This document shows positions 14,001-29,000 of a stretch of 64,000 nucleotides of DNA, in pieces. Every line of letters begins with the position of its first letter. Position 1 is the first letter of the stretch. The notes under the pieces are model-generated. The model did not search any database. It was not told the origin of the DNA and saw nothing but the letters and a program-made list of their open reading frames with translations. The DNA comes from Mactromeris polynyma (Eukaryota > Mollusca > Bivalvia > Venerida > Mactridae), in the NCBI GenBank assembly GCA_032209605.1, contig JASFXZ010000001.1, positions 20,912,256-20,976,255 on the forward strand, read 5' to 3'. A program made the position numbers and the translations under genes.

Positions 14001-17000
14001 ATTGAAAACTGAGGTACATAAATATTTATAGGAACGGAATGATTCTCACCAAGAATTTTTTTTTCTGAGACTCATCCAGATCGATATTCAGTGGTTCCAA
14101 TTTGCCATTATAAAAACAAGGTGACTTCCTCAAAAGTTCAGGTCCAATTCCAAAAATGCCGTCATTTACAAGAACTATGCATCAATGTTACGTACTGTCG
14201 CAACCCTGGGTACATAATCCAGCAGAGCAACATTATATACCATGATAGATTTGACCATAAACATTTCATTTTTCATGAATAATACTGAGTTAAAACATCA
14301 TGTCTGACCAATGAAATTGCATGTAACAATTTGCTACTCTTCAAATGAAGTCAGAAATGTATGTTTATGCAAAAAAAGGAGTTATTTCATTGATCAAACT
14401 TTCAATGTGATCTTCTGACACTATGGATCAAACGAAATGTCTCATTACTAATTAAATTAGACGTGAGTAGAAAATTTACTAGTTAAAAACTCAGGGTCAA
14501 TATTGAAGCATCCCCAATGATAACGTAACGAGCAAACGTGAGCATACGACTATGCAGAGCCAAAGGGGGAACAAGAGTATGTTTGTAACTTAAGTTACTA
14601 GCAACTTATGGTAATTTAATATTATAAGCTTAAATAAATAACTCCAACTGCAGTACAACGATGAACATGGTCCGAACATCAGAACATTGCCCCGTCAGTG
14701 TGTCAAAGGGAGGATAAAGATCTTTGTTCAGTCTTTTCATGGTGACAACAAACAAACAAAGACAAACATCAAATAAAACGAGTAGCTTGGAGTACACGAC
14801 AAAACAAATAGTGGAGTGAACACACCCCCGCATATTTATACAGCGATACTTAACAACCTGCCCAATCTCCAATGCATAAACGAACAAGAAGAAACTTTTT
14901 GGATCATAAAAGTACACATATAACGATAATGAGAACGTTTTTACATGTTATAAATAATGGAAGTTATTTTTAAACATTAATAACTAGAACATTAGAAGCA
15001 ATTAAAGTGCAACAAGGTCAGGTAGAAGGTCAGCTTGGTTTCTTGTTACACGATAAATCAGTGAACTCTTTAATATTGACTAATTAATTAACTAATTTTA
15101 TGCAAATTATGTAGAAGCGCTAATGATAGAAAATTATAAAAAACACACTCAAAATAGGTTTGTAAACAATATTTAACCAAATCAGCCTGTACAGAACACC
15201 CCACCCACCCAGTTAGCTCAGTCGATGGTGTGCTAGTCTGCTAGTTTAGAAGTAACATGTTTGAACTGCAGGAGAGCTGAAAGTTCTTCAGTGATAATTT
15301 GACTGAAACCAATGCATCCACTGTCATTTTCCCTCCACCTCTGAACTTTGATTTATGTGGGGAAGATGTCGGCTGCTTGTGGAGGAGTAGACTCGCTGCG
15401 ACTGGTTGGTAACCCAGGACCACTAGTTACGTCAACTGTCTGCCGAAGGTAACTTAAATACTACATCAAAGCTGCCTAACATCCAAATACAAACAGAACA
15501 AATAGCGTGCCAAAGCAAATATGTAATGCACTTAACACTTATGAATTAAAACCATAATTTATTCACTATTTTTTAAGTGATTTGAATGGAATAATAAAAT
15601 CATTGATTTTTTCAAAGAAAACTATTTTTCAAATCAAATGTTTGTTCTTATATGCCTCATAAAACAGTCTCGCTAAGTGGTTGAAGCATCCGCCATGGGA
15701 GCGGGAGGTCGTAGGTTGAATCCAAGTAGGACTTCTGATATGGCCGATTGGTGAGCTCCCATCTAGTTTAAAATAATGGTGGCTATGTGCCCATCTGTCT
15801 GGTGATTGACATTAAAGAATTGGAATCGAGAAGCAAATGTGCTCAAAAAGTAGGTGTCTCATAAGTCAGAAATGGCTGGCCCTTTAAATAGGGATGCCAC
15901 TATAATAAATAAATACTTTTTTCATATACATTGTAAATACATATAAAAGTAAACATTTACGATAATTTAGTTGTACGAAGAAATTTTTTATAAATAATTA
16001 TACGATAAATGTACATACTAAAAACAGCCTTCACAATACAACTGTTATCATAAAAAAAATGTTTAAATATTTGATCAAAGATTATAAATTTGACATCATC
16101 ATTTTCTCAAAGAAAGAAAAAATCCAAAGGAGACTCCGTTTCTCAAGTTATGTAGCACAAATTTGTGAGTACCACTTTCATATAAGTGTCCGACATAACT
16201 TAAATCTAACTTAAAAGAGTTTTCTGACACCTGACTATCCGTTACAAAGCAATTAAACCTCTATTAAGTCAGAATAAAATGTGTAAATTGAAATAAATAT
16301 CCAAGGGGCAAAACATTACTACAAACATCTTACCCACATAAAAGAAAAAATCAAGAAAAATGGGAGGATAAATTGCTGCGCCAACATAGTTTTGTAGTTA
16401 TATCAGCAATATGGAATGAAGTCAATGCAGATCTGCAATAACTGACCATTTAAATAGTATTTTATCAAATCAACAAAAAAAAAGGAATAAAAATACCTTA
16501 ATATTGAGAAAAATAAAATATTTACGACCAAAGGTGGTAATTTAATACCATAACAGGAGTAAGGAGACCAGTCTCCAAATGCAGTCTTGCAATTGGTCAA
16601 TTTTAAGACTTTGCTCAAAACCAACCAATCAGAACCTTGAACTTTGAGACTGGCATCCACCCACTGTTTTATAACCTCAGGACTAGATCATGAGGAACAA
16701 TAACAATTGAGATATTGTCAAAAATTGATGATCAAAAATTTGTTTTCAAGATTTTCTAGTGCCCAGTCCAGCCTTGAATCAATTCCAAATCTTGCAGTTT
16801 ACGAAGCAAATCCCACAGGGACAAGTCATCATGGTCTCTATGTTGTGTTTGACTGCTTTATGCATCTTGTTCCTGAATATAAGTGTTGAGTATTTCTTGT
16901 GTTCGAGTTTTACGCCCCTTTTCAACATTTGGTTTCATTTGCATGCGGCAGTCACATGACCAAACCAGTGTTCCTTGGGTAACGTACCAACCTGTACAAT

Positions 17001-20000
17001 CATCAGCAGCAGGAATGGTAATGATAGCAACAACACCAATATGTAATTAACATATTTTTATTTTTTTACCATTTAAGACTAGCTGTCAATTCTGTATATA
17101 ATAATTATTTATTCAATTAACTTACCATGATTATGAAATAATTGAAAATGATCGCATTAGCAAGGGGATAATCTATACTGCACAGGAGTAATATGTAATT
17201 GGTTTCAGGTTACATCCAGGGGTAATATGAGTTTACTGGGGGTGGGGGGTAACTTGAACTCTTAACACACGAGGATCTACAACCATAACTAACAGTTCTT
17301 CTGCAAACAACTGACAACTTTGCAAAATGAAATAGAGGTGGATGACAAATGACTGGGTGTATCATCTTGGGTCAGGGCGAACGTATGCCTCATCCAGGAT
17401 TCAAACCTAGATGACATGAAGATTGGCAGTAGAATGCTCAATATGACTTACCACCTAGCGAGGTCGCTATACACTTATCAATGTTTTGTCCAAGAGACGA
17501 GAGGCAGAGATTCACAGGACTTTAGACAGAAGACGATTCCCGACAGGTGGGACACGCAAAATGATTCCAGGTCCCATCGGGGCAGATTTTTAATTGATCC
17601 CTGAAGTCAGCAATTAAACATCACCCACTGTGGGGATTTAGACAAATTGCTTGGCTCTAGGGTGGGGAATTAGACCAAAAACAGACAAATTGTCTTATTC
17701 CCCTGATCAGCCTGCCACTCGCCCCCCCCCCCCTCCCCATCCCTGGGGCAAAATATTAATAAGTGCAATACAGGTAAACTGTATCTTATACATAGAATAT
17801 GTACTCAACTTAAAAGAATAGGATCCAGATATTGAATAAATATCAGTATTAAAACAGTGATGGTTCCCTGGAAAGGTTAATTAGTGTAAATGCATTATGT
17901 CATGATTAAAAAAAATTAGTTGATATACAACCATGTTAGTACATGACATTTACATTCTAGAAGTTTCAGATTTTATAATCAATGATCACAATATGTAACA
18001 TCAGTATAAGACAAAAACAAGCAACTTTATCACGTAGCGTTATAAATTGGTTCTATTTCTGTCATTATAAAAGGGCAAAGTAATATCTTCATTCTGACGA
18101 GCTTTGTCCCCTTGCAAAATCCCTATTCTGTGTCAAATAGCATCTGGGTACAAACAGCCAAAAACTTCTGTGATCAAACGACTCGTAGTGACTTTATGTC
18201 ATTTAAACATGAACTATTTTATTTGATATTTATGCCACATCTGGACGGACCTTACTCCTAACGGTTGGGTACAAAAATATTTCACAATAGTATAAAGGTA
18301 CATTGTATTATTTCATATCAAAATATGCTAAGTAATACTTTTGAGAATATGGCATGTTAATGCTTTCATACAGACATACTCTAAAACATTGTATAAATAC
18401 TTTTCTTATAAATTCCTGGAACTGAAGAGCACTTTAAGTCCGATACAGGTATATTTCCTAAGCTATTGCTTATTTGGCACATATTGGCACTTAGCACCCA
18501 TATCGGAATTGTGTATTTTGAATACATGTAAGAAAAGTGCAATGCATTGTTGTAGAGTACATTTGTTTTATACAGCAATTGTGATAATTGCTGTATCATA
18601 CAGATGTACTCTACAACAATGCATTGCACTTTTTTCTCATATTTATGACTAAGGATATTTTGTTGAATAAAATACTATGTACCGTTAATGGGGTAAATTT
18701 TTTAGCTTGATGAGTAGCCACCTTTTGTATACATATTGCAGTATAAGCAAACTGACTGATAGCTACAGAGCTTATTAACTAATACAGATTAATTTTTGAT
18801 CAACCCACTTAATGTAAATATTAGAACCCTTTGTGAAAGGCTGTTGATTGGTCATAATTAAGTGAATTTTTACCAGAAACAAGGGGTGTTCAAAGAGTAA
18901 AATGAAGCACACACACAAGGGGCTGCCCCCTTCAGACAGGAGATGGATAGGGTCCTCCGCAGAAAAATGAGAAAGGACTTAACATTTTTTGAATACCTAA
19001 CTCACATTTAGTATCTACAAACAGTCAGAAAAATAGATGTTTTTTTACAATATTCTTACAAAGTAAAGAAATTGCATACTGTAATTAGTGTTAACTTATT
19101 AATCTTGAAACCTTTGTCGGCATGATTTGACCATTTACCTACCTTTTAACCTGCATTAAATTAGTTTTTTTCACCTTGAAACCTGTTTTTATTTTGGGAT
19201 GAAATGTTTTTGCTGTACACAAGTGCATATGTATGGGAAATGGGCATATGCCTGGGGTATACCATGCAAGTCATATTACCCACATTACTGCATACTAAAT
19301 TATCAAGCCTTCAAACTCAATTGCAAGGAAAATCTGATTAACTTACCGAACAAATCAAGATTTGTTTAAATATTAAGAGAATTATGATCCCCTACAGTTA
19401 ACACTAGACTAACATCATTCCGCACCATACAAAACAGCTTGAATAATTACACCTGACATTTTTATTGAATCAAATTCTAATTTTGTTTTCAAGGATATCA
19501 AACAGTGAAAGGCAATAAAGAGGAGAAACTTCCACTTGTAAAAGCTATATCATAAGTGCCAAGTACATTGAACACTGCAGTCAGTGACATAGTTTTTATT
19601 TTTATGTATACCTTAGAAACACGGGCATAACAAATAAAGTGCACTTTAAAAACTCACTAAAAGACCACCTCAATAAGTAAGACCACCTGAAAATGAAGAA
19701 CACAATTTTTAAGTCCATTTTCAGTGCTTTGCTCTTTATTCCACCTCAATATCAAGACCACCTCAATAAGATGACCAGCTATCTAGGGTCCTAAAGGTGG
19801 TCTTATTATTGAGGTTTTATTTTACTTTACTTAGTAAACAAATACAAAGCAACCCCTCACCAGACACACCCTTTGAGACGCAAATTTTGGCTGTTGTTGA
19901 AAGCTTCTTGGTTTAGACAGGTTAAACTGGCAGTTAAGTTTTTTACATGCAGAATATTAATAATGTTGCTGAAGAGAGGTGACGGTTTAGTGTCACACTC

Positions 20001-23000
20001 CATGCACACTCTCACTTAATAATTACTCCCACAGTTCATTTCACCCTCAAAATATCAAATAAAATGGAAGAATAGTCAGCACTAACTTGATATTTTTCAT
20101 GCATGTTCAACACTACAATTACCACTATCAGACGAATAAGTATAAATTTTGTGATTTGAGTGCGGAGTGTAAGAACCCATTATATAATCTTGATTCATGA
20201 TCAACTTCGCTGATCAAAGTGTTCTATGCAAGCAAAATTATATGCTTCAATGACTAAACTGAAATTATTTAAAGAATGCTGCAATACCAGCTTATATTAC
20301 ATTTCTTAAATATTGAAAACTAAAGCATGAAAAAAAATGAAGAAAAAAAAAGAAGGTTGTCATGGTAACAAGGTCACATTGATGTCGTCAATGTGTTAAA
20401 CAATAAATTGCGGGGGAGATTTTATTTAAATTAGCAATGTCATTGTGGAAGTATTGTGGATTCTCATAGGAACGAGACACTAAGTCGCAAAGATTAAGCA
20501 CTATAACAAATTTGTTGCTAGAAAACATAGCCACATTCTTGTATGCACGGTCTGTTGCCTGCCGTAGAAGTATGCGTGTTACAGATAGCGTAGCGTACTT
20601 CATTCCATGATAAAACTCATGTTTGAAGTCAAGTCAGGGTATATTGAAAGTCTTTGTAACTGTGTTACTATGTTTATCGGTCATTGATAAATTTCAAAGT
20701 ACATGGACTGACCGCTATCATACAAATCGGAGAAAACGCTCTAAATAATTAAGTGACGACAGATATGGCTAAAATGGTGTAAACTGACTTTTTGACCATA
20801 GAAATTAAGAAATCAAAGCAAACACTACAGATAATATCCTATCGTATCTCTCCTTCAACGTAATTACTGAGCAAACACACACTCAAAGAATTTCTTCAAA
20901 TACCCCAATCTCTCAACACATCTCAAATAGAAATCTCAGCTCAATTTGAGACTTTGCTCAAAATAGAGACTGATGTTGAGACAAATCTCATTTGAATCTC
21001 TTGAAATTCTTTTGAGAGAAAAAAACTCATCTCATCTTTTTTGTTTTCTAATACCGATTTTGATTCTGGTCTCAGATGAGGCACATCTCAATGATTTGAG
21101 ACAGACAATATTTGAGCTGAGATTTAGCTCAAATTGAGATGCTTCAGGTAATTGCTAACAGAGCAGCAAAATAAAACTTCCCTCTACAACAATTGCTCAA
21201 CATAAAAGAATGATTAAAATCAGGTACATCATAAAAACTACCACATGAAAAATATGAATGAGATATTTATGATCTACATAAAACGGTCGTATTTATATAA
21301 AACTAGTTGTAGTTTTTAATCATCGTTTTTATATAAGGTAATTCAAATAAAAATCACGACATAAATTAAGGGTCACACAATGTTTTAGCTCCCGTTTAGT
21401 AACCAAGCAGTCAAAAATAGTTATGCGCTAAACCTTTGAAAAACAGTAAAATAAGATATACTGCCTATCATAATAAGCAAAACACATTTGACATAAAAAT
21501 AGCGAATTTCTGGTCATAAAATGACATTTTATTGTATTTTTTGGTTAATATCAGCATGTTATACTAAATAAAAACATACTTTTCCTTTTATAACAATTAC
21601 TGATCTATGGAGAATATCAAGAACATTTCAAGACCATGATGACATTTCAAGTACAGGTCAATAATAGTCATCAACACATGGAGGCTGATAACCTCTGACA
21701 TTTTGATGCCAATCTGGCCTGTAGGTGGCTCAGTGGTTAACGCTGCTGACTACGAATCCGATGATTGTGGGTTCAATCCCTCGTCAAGACGGGTAAAAAC
21801 AGAAATGCTTTCCAGTGTTTCCCACCTAACATAGTACTGGTATGTAACCAGGAAAGTACTGGTTAGACTTCAGGAAATGTACTGGTTGGATGCCAGACAA
21901 ATGGTAACAATACGACAGGTCTCATTGGCACTGTGCAGAGACCGTCTTTGGCTTCACTGCTCTACTGGCAGATAAATTTCCCCTACGACTAAAAAAAGTC
22001 CCTTTATGGTGTGTGGGGACATACAGAGTCGACAAAATACTATAGAGCATTAGAAAATGTACTAGGCGAGTGTCGACCTCGTAAACACAGTAATTTACTT
22101 TTTTTAGCCAATCCGCCCACTGATGTATGAGGAGTTACGCACACATGATTCAGTAATGACATACTTATATACAGTAAGACCACCTCAATAATAAGACCAC
22201 CTCAAAATTAAGAACACATTTTTCAAGTCCATTCTCACTGTTTTGCTCTTAATTCAACCTCAATATTAAGACTACCTCAATAAGAATACCAGTTTTCGAG
22301 GGTCATTAAAGGGTGGTCTTATTATTGAGATTGCACAGTATGTAAGGAGAAAACTAATTCTATACACCTCAAACTTTGTGGGTGGTATAAAAATTATCTC
22401 CAGCTATTTCTGAATGTTTGACAGTACCACTGCAGAGTATGACGTATTTGACCACAAAAAATAGAATATTTTACCCAAAAAAAGGATGGGAAATTTTTAG
22501 TTTGGTAAAGGCTTGCTATATTGGCGTAAATGTGACTTTTCTATGCTAGTATTAATAATACTATAAATGACAAGAATGTACCACTTACATACCATAAAGG
22601 CAAAATGGTAAAAACTATAAATGAAAGTGAGAATTTCTGGAATTTCCTAAATATATATTAGACCAGTGGAAAAATAGGAGGAAAAATATGATGGATTTGT
22701 GTCATATAAAGAACGGGCCTATACTTCTGGGCCTGAGTTTGTACGAGTCAAAACTCTAGGTTTACCCTCTATGGTCTAAATATGGAATTTGAGCATGTGA
22801 GTAATGCTTACTGATTTAAATTATACCGTAACATGTAAAGATTAACTGCTCAATTGTAATATGTATATATATCAGAAATTAAATAGTTGGAACACTATTA
22901 TTAAAGCACTATTAATACCCACAAATTCGAAAATGAACACAAACAAAGTAAAAAAGAGAACAAGACATTTGAGCATATTTACCATGGCTACATAATAATA

Positions 23001-26000
23001 ATGCATAAATACCTCCAAAATTAATTACTACCCCCGCAATTAATTTGATCCATACAAAGGATAAAGTACGTAATTATAAAACATTTAAATACAACAAATA
23101 AAAGAACAGTATGCTGTAGTGACAGTCAAAGTAAATATTTCAATCCAACCATTGAAAATAGCCAACAGCAAAACCTTAATTAAAAGGGATCAGATCTGAT
23201 TACTAAATCTACAAGAATATGATTATATAGAGAAGGCCGTTCATTTAAATCATTTGATTGCAGAACCCCCACCCACAATGTTTTAAGCGAGTTAGGTTTA
23301 TTTTGCTTCAACTCTTTAAAAATTAGGACATAAATAAGAACATCACACAGAAGAAAAAGAAATGTTTATCCACCTATCAATATTTTGCCCAGGGGGACTC
23401 CGGACAATTAGACAATTTATATTTATGAGGACTATATCCCCGCATCCTAGAGCTAAGCATTTTGTCCAAATTCCTACAGTAGGAGATGCTAATTCGCCAC
23501 TTCCGGGATCTATTAAAATTCCGTCCAAAGTCCTATTTCCCAGGACCCAGAATCAATTCCCACCTATCTGGATTCGTCTTCAGTCTTATTTAGTACTGTG
23601 TATCCCCCCCCCCCCCTGAAGCAAAACATGCCAAACAGAATACTGTAAATAAACTACAGTTTGACCCTCCTTCATTCAGATTCATCGGGTCTGAAATTTT
23701 ATTTTAAATAATATATGGTTACGATTAGCCCATTTCAATTTGACGTGCCTAAGAAGATACATCGGGACCTGATATTTATTTCTAATGATACCAAGTACTC
23801 GGATAGAAGGTTGTTGAATAAACAAGGTCCGACTGTATGTCTTAGGACAGTCAAGGGGTCATTGTCATTAATGTAAAGGTGTTTACAAGGAGCCAAGTTA
23901 TAAAATCACTTACATGCTCTTGAATGCCCATACAATGCTGGCACAAACTGTGTTGCCCAAACAGAATACATCCTAACATCCAAGGTCATCACCACAAGGT
24001 CATTGTAAAGGTCATAAGCTACAGAGGTCAGATCCTGCAAGTAGATACAAATGTATTCAGATTATGACAATATAGTTTGATATCTGCATCTTATACAGTA
24101 GAACACTTCGAAACCTCGAACAGTTTTGGCTCGAACACAGTAGCTGATACCTTGAACAGGTTCTTTATATAAAGTCCTGGCTAAATTCCTTCTTATTTCA
24201 TATTGTCTAAAAGAAGATAACTGCTGCATTGTTTTACTCTATACATGTAGTTAATATGGGACAAACAAATCACTTAATAGATTTATTAAATATTAAATGA
24301 ACACCAAACAGGATTTTATAATTGTTACTTATCTATTGAATTGCACAGCCTTTTATTAATTTCTTAAACAGAAGCACAAACTTCATTGAGTTAAGTCTGT
24401 CCAAGCCTTAAAATAGGTATAGATTTCTAATTTCGACGCAAAATTATCTTAATCATTTTCATAATGCATAGTATCGTACATACACATATCAAAGATGCCT
24501 CGAACAATAGATGGCTCAAACTAAATGCTGGATCCTACGGCAGTTCGAGGTTTTGAAGTTTTACTATGGTGTAATATGCATCATTCACTCTTGATGAACT
24601 CAGTGAAACCAATCCATAGCAACCCCATAAGAGATCGTCACGAGTTCTCTCCCTTTATACCTCTTAGAGTTATCACCCTTTATACATTCTATCGTATATG
24701 GTAAAAATGTGGTATATTTTAGTAAAAAGGGCACAAGTGTCACCTTTATCATAGAGATCTTAACTAGAGGGTTAATCAGTTGGTGGTGATGATGAAAAAT
24801 TTGGTAATCATCTGTATATAATTCTTCAAATAGAAGTCCTGAATTTAATAAACAAGAGGGCCAAGATGGCCCTGGATCGCTTACCCGAGTACCACTGCTC
24901 AATCTGCCCTGACGGTTAACATTAGCATCATAATTATATTTGGTGTCTTTAAAAACAAGGGTTTCTTATAATTTTACAGAGTGACCTAGTTTTTTACCCC
25001 AAATGACCCAGTTACAAACTTGGCCTAAATTTCATAGAGACTAACATTCAAACAAAGGTTCATGAAGTAAAAAAATGTTTTAATAAGCTAATGTTGTTGA
25101 CGGACGATGGACAACAAATGACGAACAACGGACACAGGGCAATCACAAAAACTCTACCCGAGCACTTCTCAGGTGAGCTAAAAATAGAAAATTTCACGAA
25201 CACAAATATTGTCAAGTTTCATCTAAATATGTCCAATATGAATTACTTGCACCATAACAACAAATAATTACACATATCACAATGCAGTAATGTTCCTGAA
25301 CACTCAATCTTATCATTGTTACTGTTGTTATTGTCATGGAAACCTTTAATTTTGTGATATAAGGAAATGGTGGAGACAACAAAAATGTTCTCCACACAAT
25401 GTTCACACAAAGTGGTACTATTGTACCACACAATAAGAATCCTATGTATGGAAATCTTGACATTATAGTTAAAACAAATCGAGGATTGGGCGCAAAATTA
25501 TCGTAACTCAGTTTTTGGAACAGAAATAGCTACAACGTTGTTGCACTTAACCTTTGAAATGGGGCCAATTCTTGTAAGTTGAGATATAATGACATGTCTG
25601 TTGTAGTGATACATTATTTTGTCTACTGACACTTGTATACAGAAAAAAACAAGACACATATTATCCCAGGGAAAGGGCAAATATACGACTCAGTTAATGG
25701 TTACAATAACTGAAGAAACGCATAATAGCCTGGACAACAGGATCCTGAGTGGGCAATCAGAGACGGCCTTCACAAATACTCAAGATGATATATGCAAGTA
25801 GTATCATAAGGCTGCAGTTTTCACAAGTGAATAGTATACAGTTAAACCTCACTTAAAGACCACCTAAAAATTAAGACCACAATTTTCAAGTCCATTTTCA
25901 CTATTTTGCTCTTCAATAATATGACTATCTCAATAATAAGACCAGTTTTCAAGAAATCCCAATGGTGGTTGCATTATTGAGGTTTTACTGTAATATATAT

Positions 26001-29000
26001 CTAATTTAATATCCATTTGCTCTCAATCCCTCTGAATAAAAACAATCTAAAGGTTTGGTTTCGCAGGTTTTAAAGGATTTTCCAAAAATTAAAGGTTATA
26101 AGAGCTTTTAAAGGATTCACTAGGAGGCTTGTGTAATGGCCAACCTGTATAGGGAATGAGGTGATAATGAATTGCCAAGGAGGGGACAAAAAAGGGGGAA
26201 GGAATCCATAACTGGACAAGCCGAGGAAATAAGTTGGCGACACGCCAAGATGGGAGAAAATGAACACGGACATTATGTCAGGCAAGAGAATTGTATAAGG
26301 AGATAGGAGAAACTTAATAATGTCTCTAAAAACATAAAGCCAACCGTAGACACAAAATAGGACGAAGTTACCAACCCCATAAAATAAGGGATCAATAGCA
26401 ACTGCCCCGTAGAATGGATATTTGGGAGGTACAGTGGTCGAGCGCCCAACTCCTGATCCTAAGGTCCTGGGTTCAATCCCCGTGATGAGCGTAATTCCTA
26501 TCCTTTAATACCAGACACCAGGCAGGTAGGCACACAGTAGCCATTATTTAACTAGCTAACAGCTCACCAACCGGCCATATCAGATTGGACCCCAAACCTT
26601 CACCCACTCGGATGCCTTAACCACTCAGCCACATTATTGCTACATGGTAAAGCATATAAAAATGTACTTTTGCAGATGAGGAATTTTATGCCAGCTGAAA
26701 TTTTCACATTGATTTATATAATTATATGAGCTGCTCCATGACAAAACCTGTATTAGTGACGTTGATTATGATGTTGAGTATTTCTTATATAAGTTTGAGG
26801 TTACAAACTAAGCGCTTTGTCCAAGGATGTTTTGAATGCTTGCGATTTATAAAATTAAGTGCATGAGGAAAAATTTAAAAGTATTGCATTTTTTTTCTAT
26901 TTTAAGAGCAGACGATTTTTTAAAGAATTATGTATGTTCTGTCGCAACATCATCATTTCGTACCTTACTATGGCGTCTTGATCTTAACATTAGAATTGCT
27001 ATAAAAAGACAAGTAGAAGAAAGATTTTAATTCGTTTGAATTTAAATGAAAACTGAATCATACATCTGTCAGAAAATATAAAAACCAGGAATTAGACTTC
27101 TTAGTCACAAATACAGGTTTTTGTCATTGCACATGTTTCATGTTACTGAATTCACCAAATTTGTAAACATATCCACATCGAGACCTGTGTGAAGTTAGCA
27201 GTAAAAGCAGTAATACTGCTAGAAGAGGTAGCAGTACATGTATTACTGTTGTAAATAAGTGATAATAGCAGTAATAAGCATCAATGCAGATAAATTGCTA
27301 GCAGTAAGAGAATGGCCAGATTCAGATTCACTGTTGATACTACAAGCAATAAGAGGGACATGAGAGGGGTATACTGCTGCTAGCAATAATATTGAAGGGT
27401 AATACTGCCTTTTACTACTAGTAATAACATTACCGGAATTGGCCTATAACTGCACATTAGCAATAACCATTAGCATTGATTTACAGCAGTAATAGCAGTA
27501 ACACTGTTACCACTTCCAACAGTACCAGCAGTACTACTGCTGTTAGTTCTATTACTGCTAACTTCACATCTGTCACATTGAGAACATTACCACTAATACA
27601 GTACTAACGAGACAATCCCATGATTCCATAGTAAATAGAAAAGTTCAGGAGAAATGTGACAGACTAATTATCATATTTACCTTATAAAACTGTGATGTTT
27701 CCGTCAAATTATCAGGATAAGCCAGTGCAATAAGTATAGGAAGGTTTTCCTCTTTCAACATGCTGAAATATTGAGGTGAAATTAAATACTATGGATTCAA
27801 CTTGTTATAAAGAAAGAAGATAAGATAAGCTTTCTTTAACATCACATATGATCAACAAGTAACATGAGCTACAAAGCTTGTGTGCGACCAACAAGGTATC
27901 CACTAACAGATACGAAACTGGTTTTATTTATCTCCTGATACTACCCCTTATGTACTGAGTGCCTAGCAAGGGAGCTACCAGTACCATTTTCACGTCTTTC
28001 GTATGACGCAGACAGGGATCGAACCCAGGACCTCGCACACTCAAAGCGGACACTCTATGCTGAGGGTTACTCCAGGAAAATGTCCCAGCCTGGGGTAGTT
28101 AGTCACTCAAGACATTACAATACATTGTATAAATCACTCAAGACATTACAATACATTGTATAAATCACTCAAGACATTACAATACATTGTATAAATCACT
28201 CAAGACATTACAATACATTGTATAAATCACTCAAGACATTACAATACATTGTATAAATCACTCAAGACATTACAATACATTGTATAAATCACTCAAGACA
28301 TTACAATACATTGTATAAATCACTCAAGACAAAAAAACGATGACCAATTGAAATAATCTTGGTGGGGGTCAATATATGTTGGTTGGGGTTCAAAAACTGT
28401 TGTTTATACCCCAAGGAAGATGGGGTAGTTAGTCACTCAAGACATTACAATGCATTGTATGAGTCACTGAAGAGCAAACAATGATGACCAAGTGAAATAA
28501 CCTTGGTTGGGGTTCAAAAACAAATACTTCTAGTAGTACCATAATTTTCAACAGTTGTTTATACCCCCAGGAAGATTTACCCGAAATAGTCCCGAAGCAG
28601 ACGTCACAGAAATTAGCACAGATCATGTGACTTATTTCCAGTTTTGCAAAGCATCAGTCACCAATAAAAAATAGGAATACAGTACAAAAATAAGTTGAAA
28701 AAATTAGCACCCTCTTTCCCAGTGAAACATAAGAAGGCTGAACAGTGTCCACATTAAGTTTCAACGATGGGATGCCAGGAAAGGTGACTCTCATATAAAA
28801 AACTGCATATATTTCATTGCTATCCAAATTCTCTAAATGTTTTCAAAAGATCATACCTCATATGGTTTTACTCTGTTGGGTAGCATAATGTAACATTGTA
28901 AATAGTGTCATGTCTATTGTTATTCATTTATGTATGATGTCATATGTTGCTGTTGTTTTTTCAGGTAAGTTTTTAATTGTCTGTGTATCTATACATCATA

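Larger units (their letters stand above)
8385..23913 (-). other. Very long intron 21 of the thioredoxin-fold gene
   Basis: Intron 21 runs from 23913 down to 8277. Exon 21 ends in phase 1 and exon 22 starts in the matching phase, so no exon needs to be missing. The contents are the repeats listed separately plus AT-rich sequence without recognisable coding exons. Confidence 0.7.

Noticed and set aside
18341..18652. Overlapping frames of about 100 and 82 codons
   Set aside because: They lie in the palindromic element H; the symmetric sequence opens both strands by chance.
28105..28321. CRISPR-like array
   Set aside because: Head-to-tail identical 31-bp units without spacers, inside a eukaryotic intron; an ordinary minisatellite.
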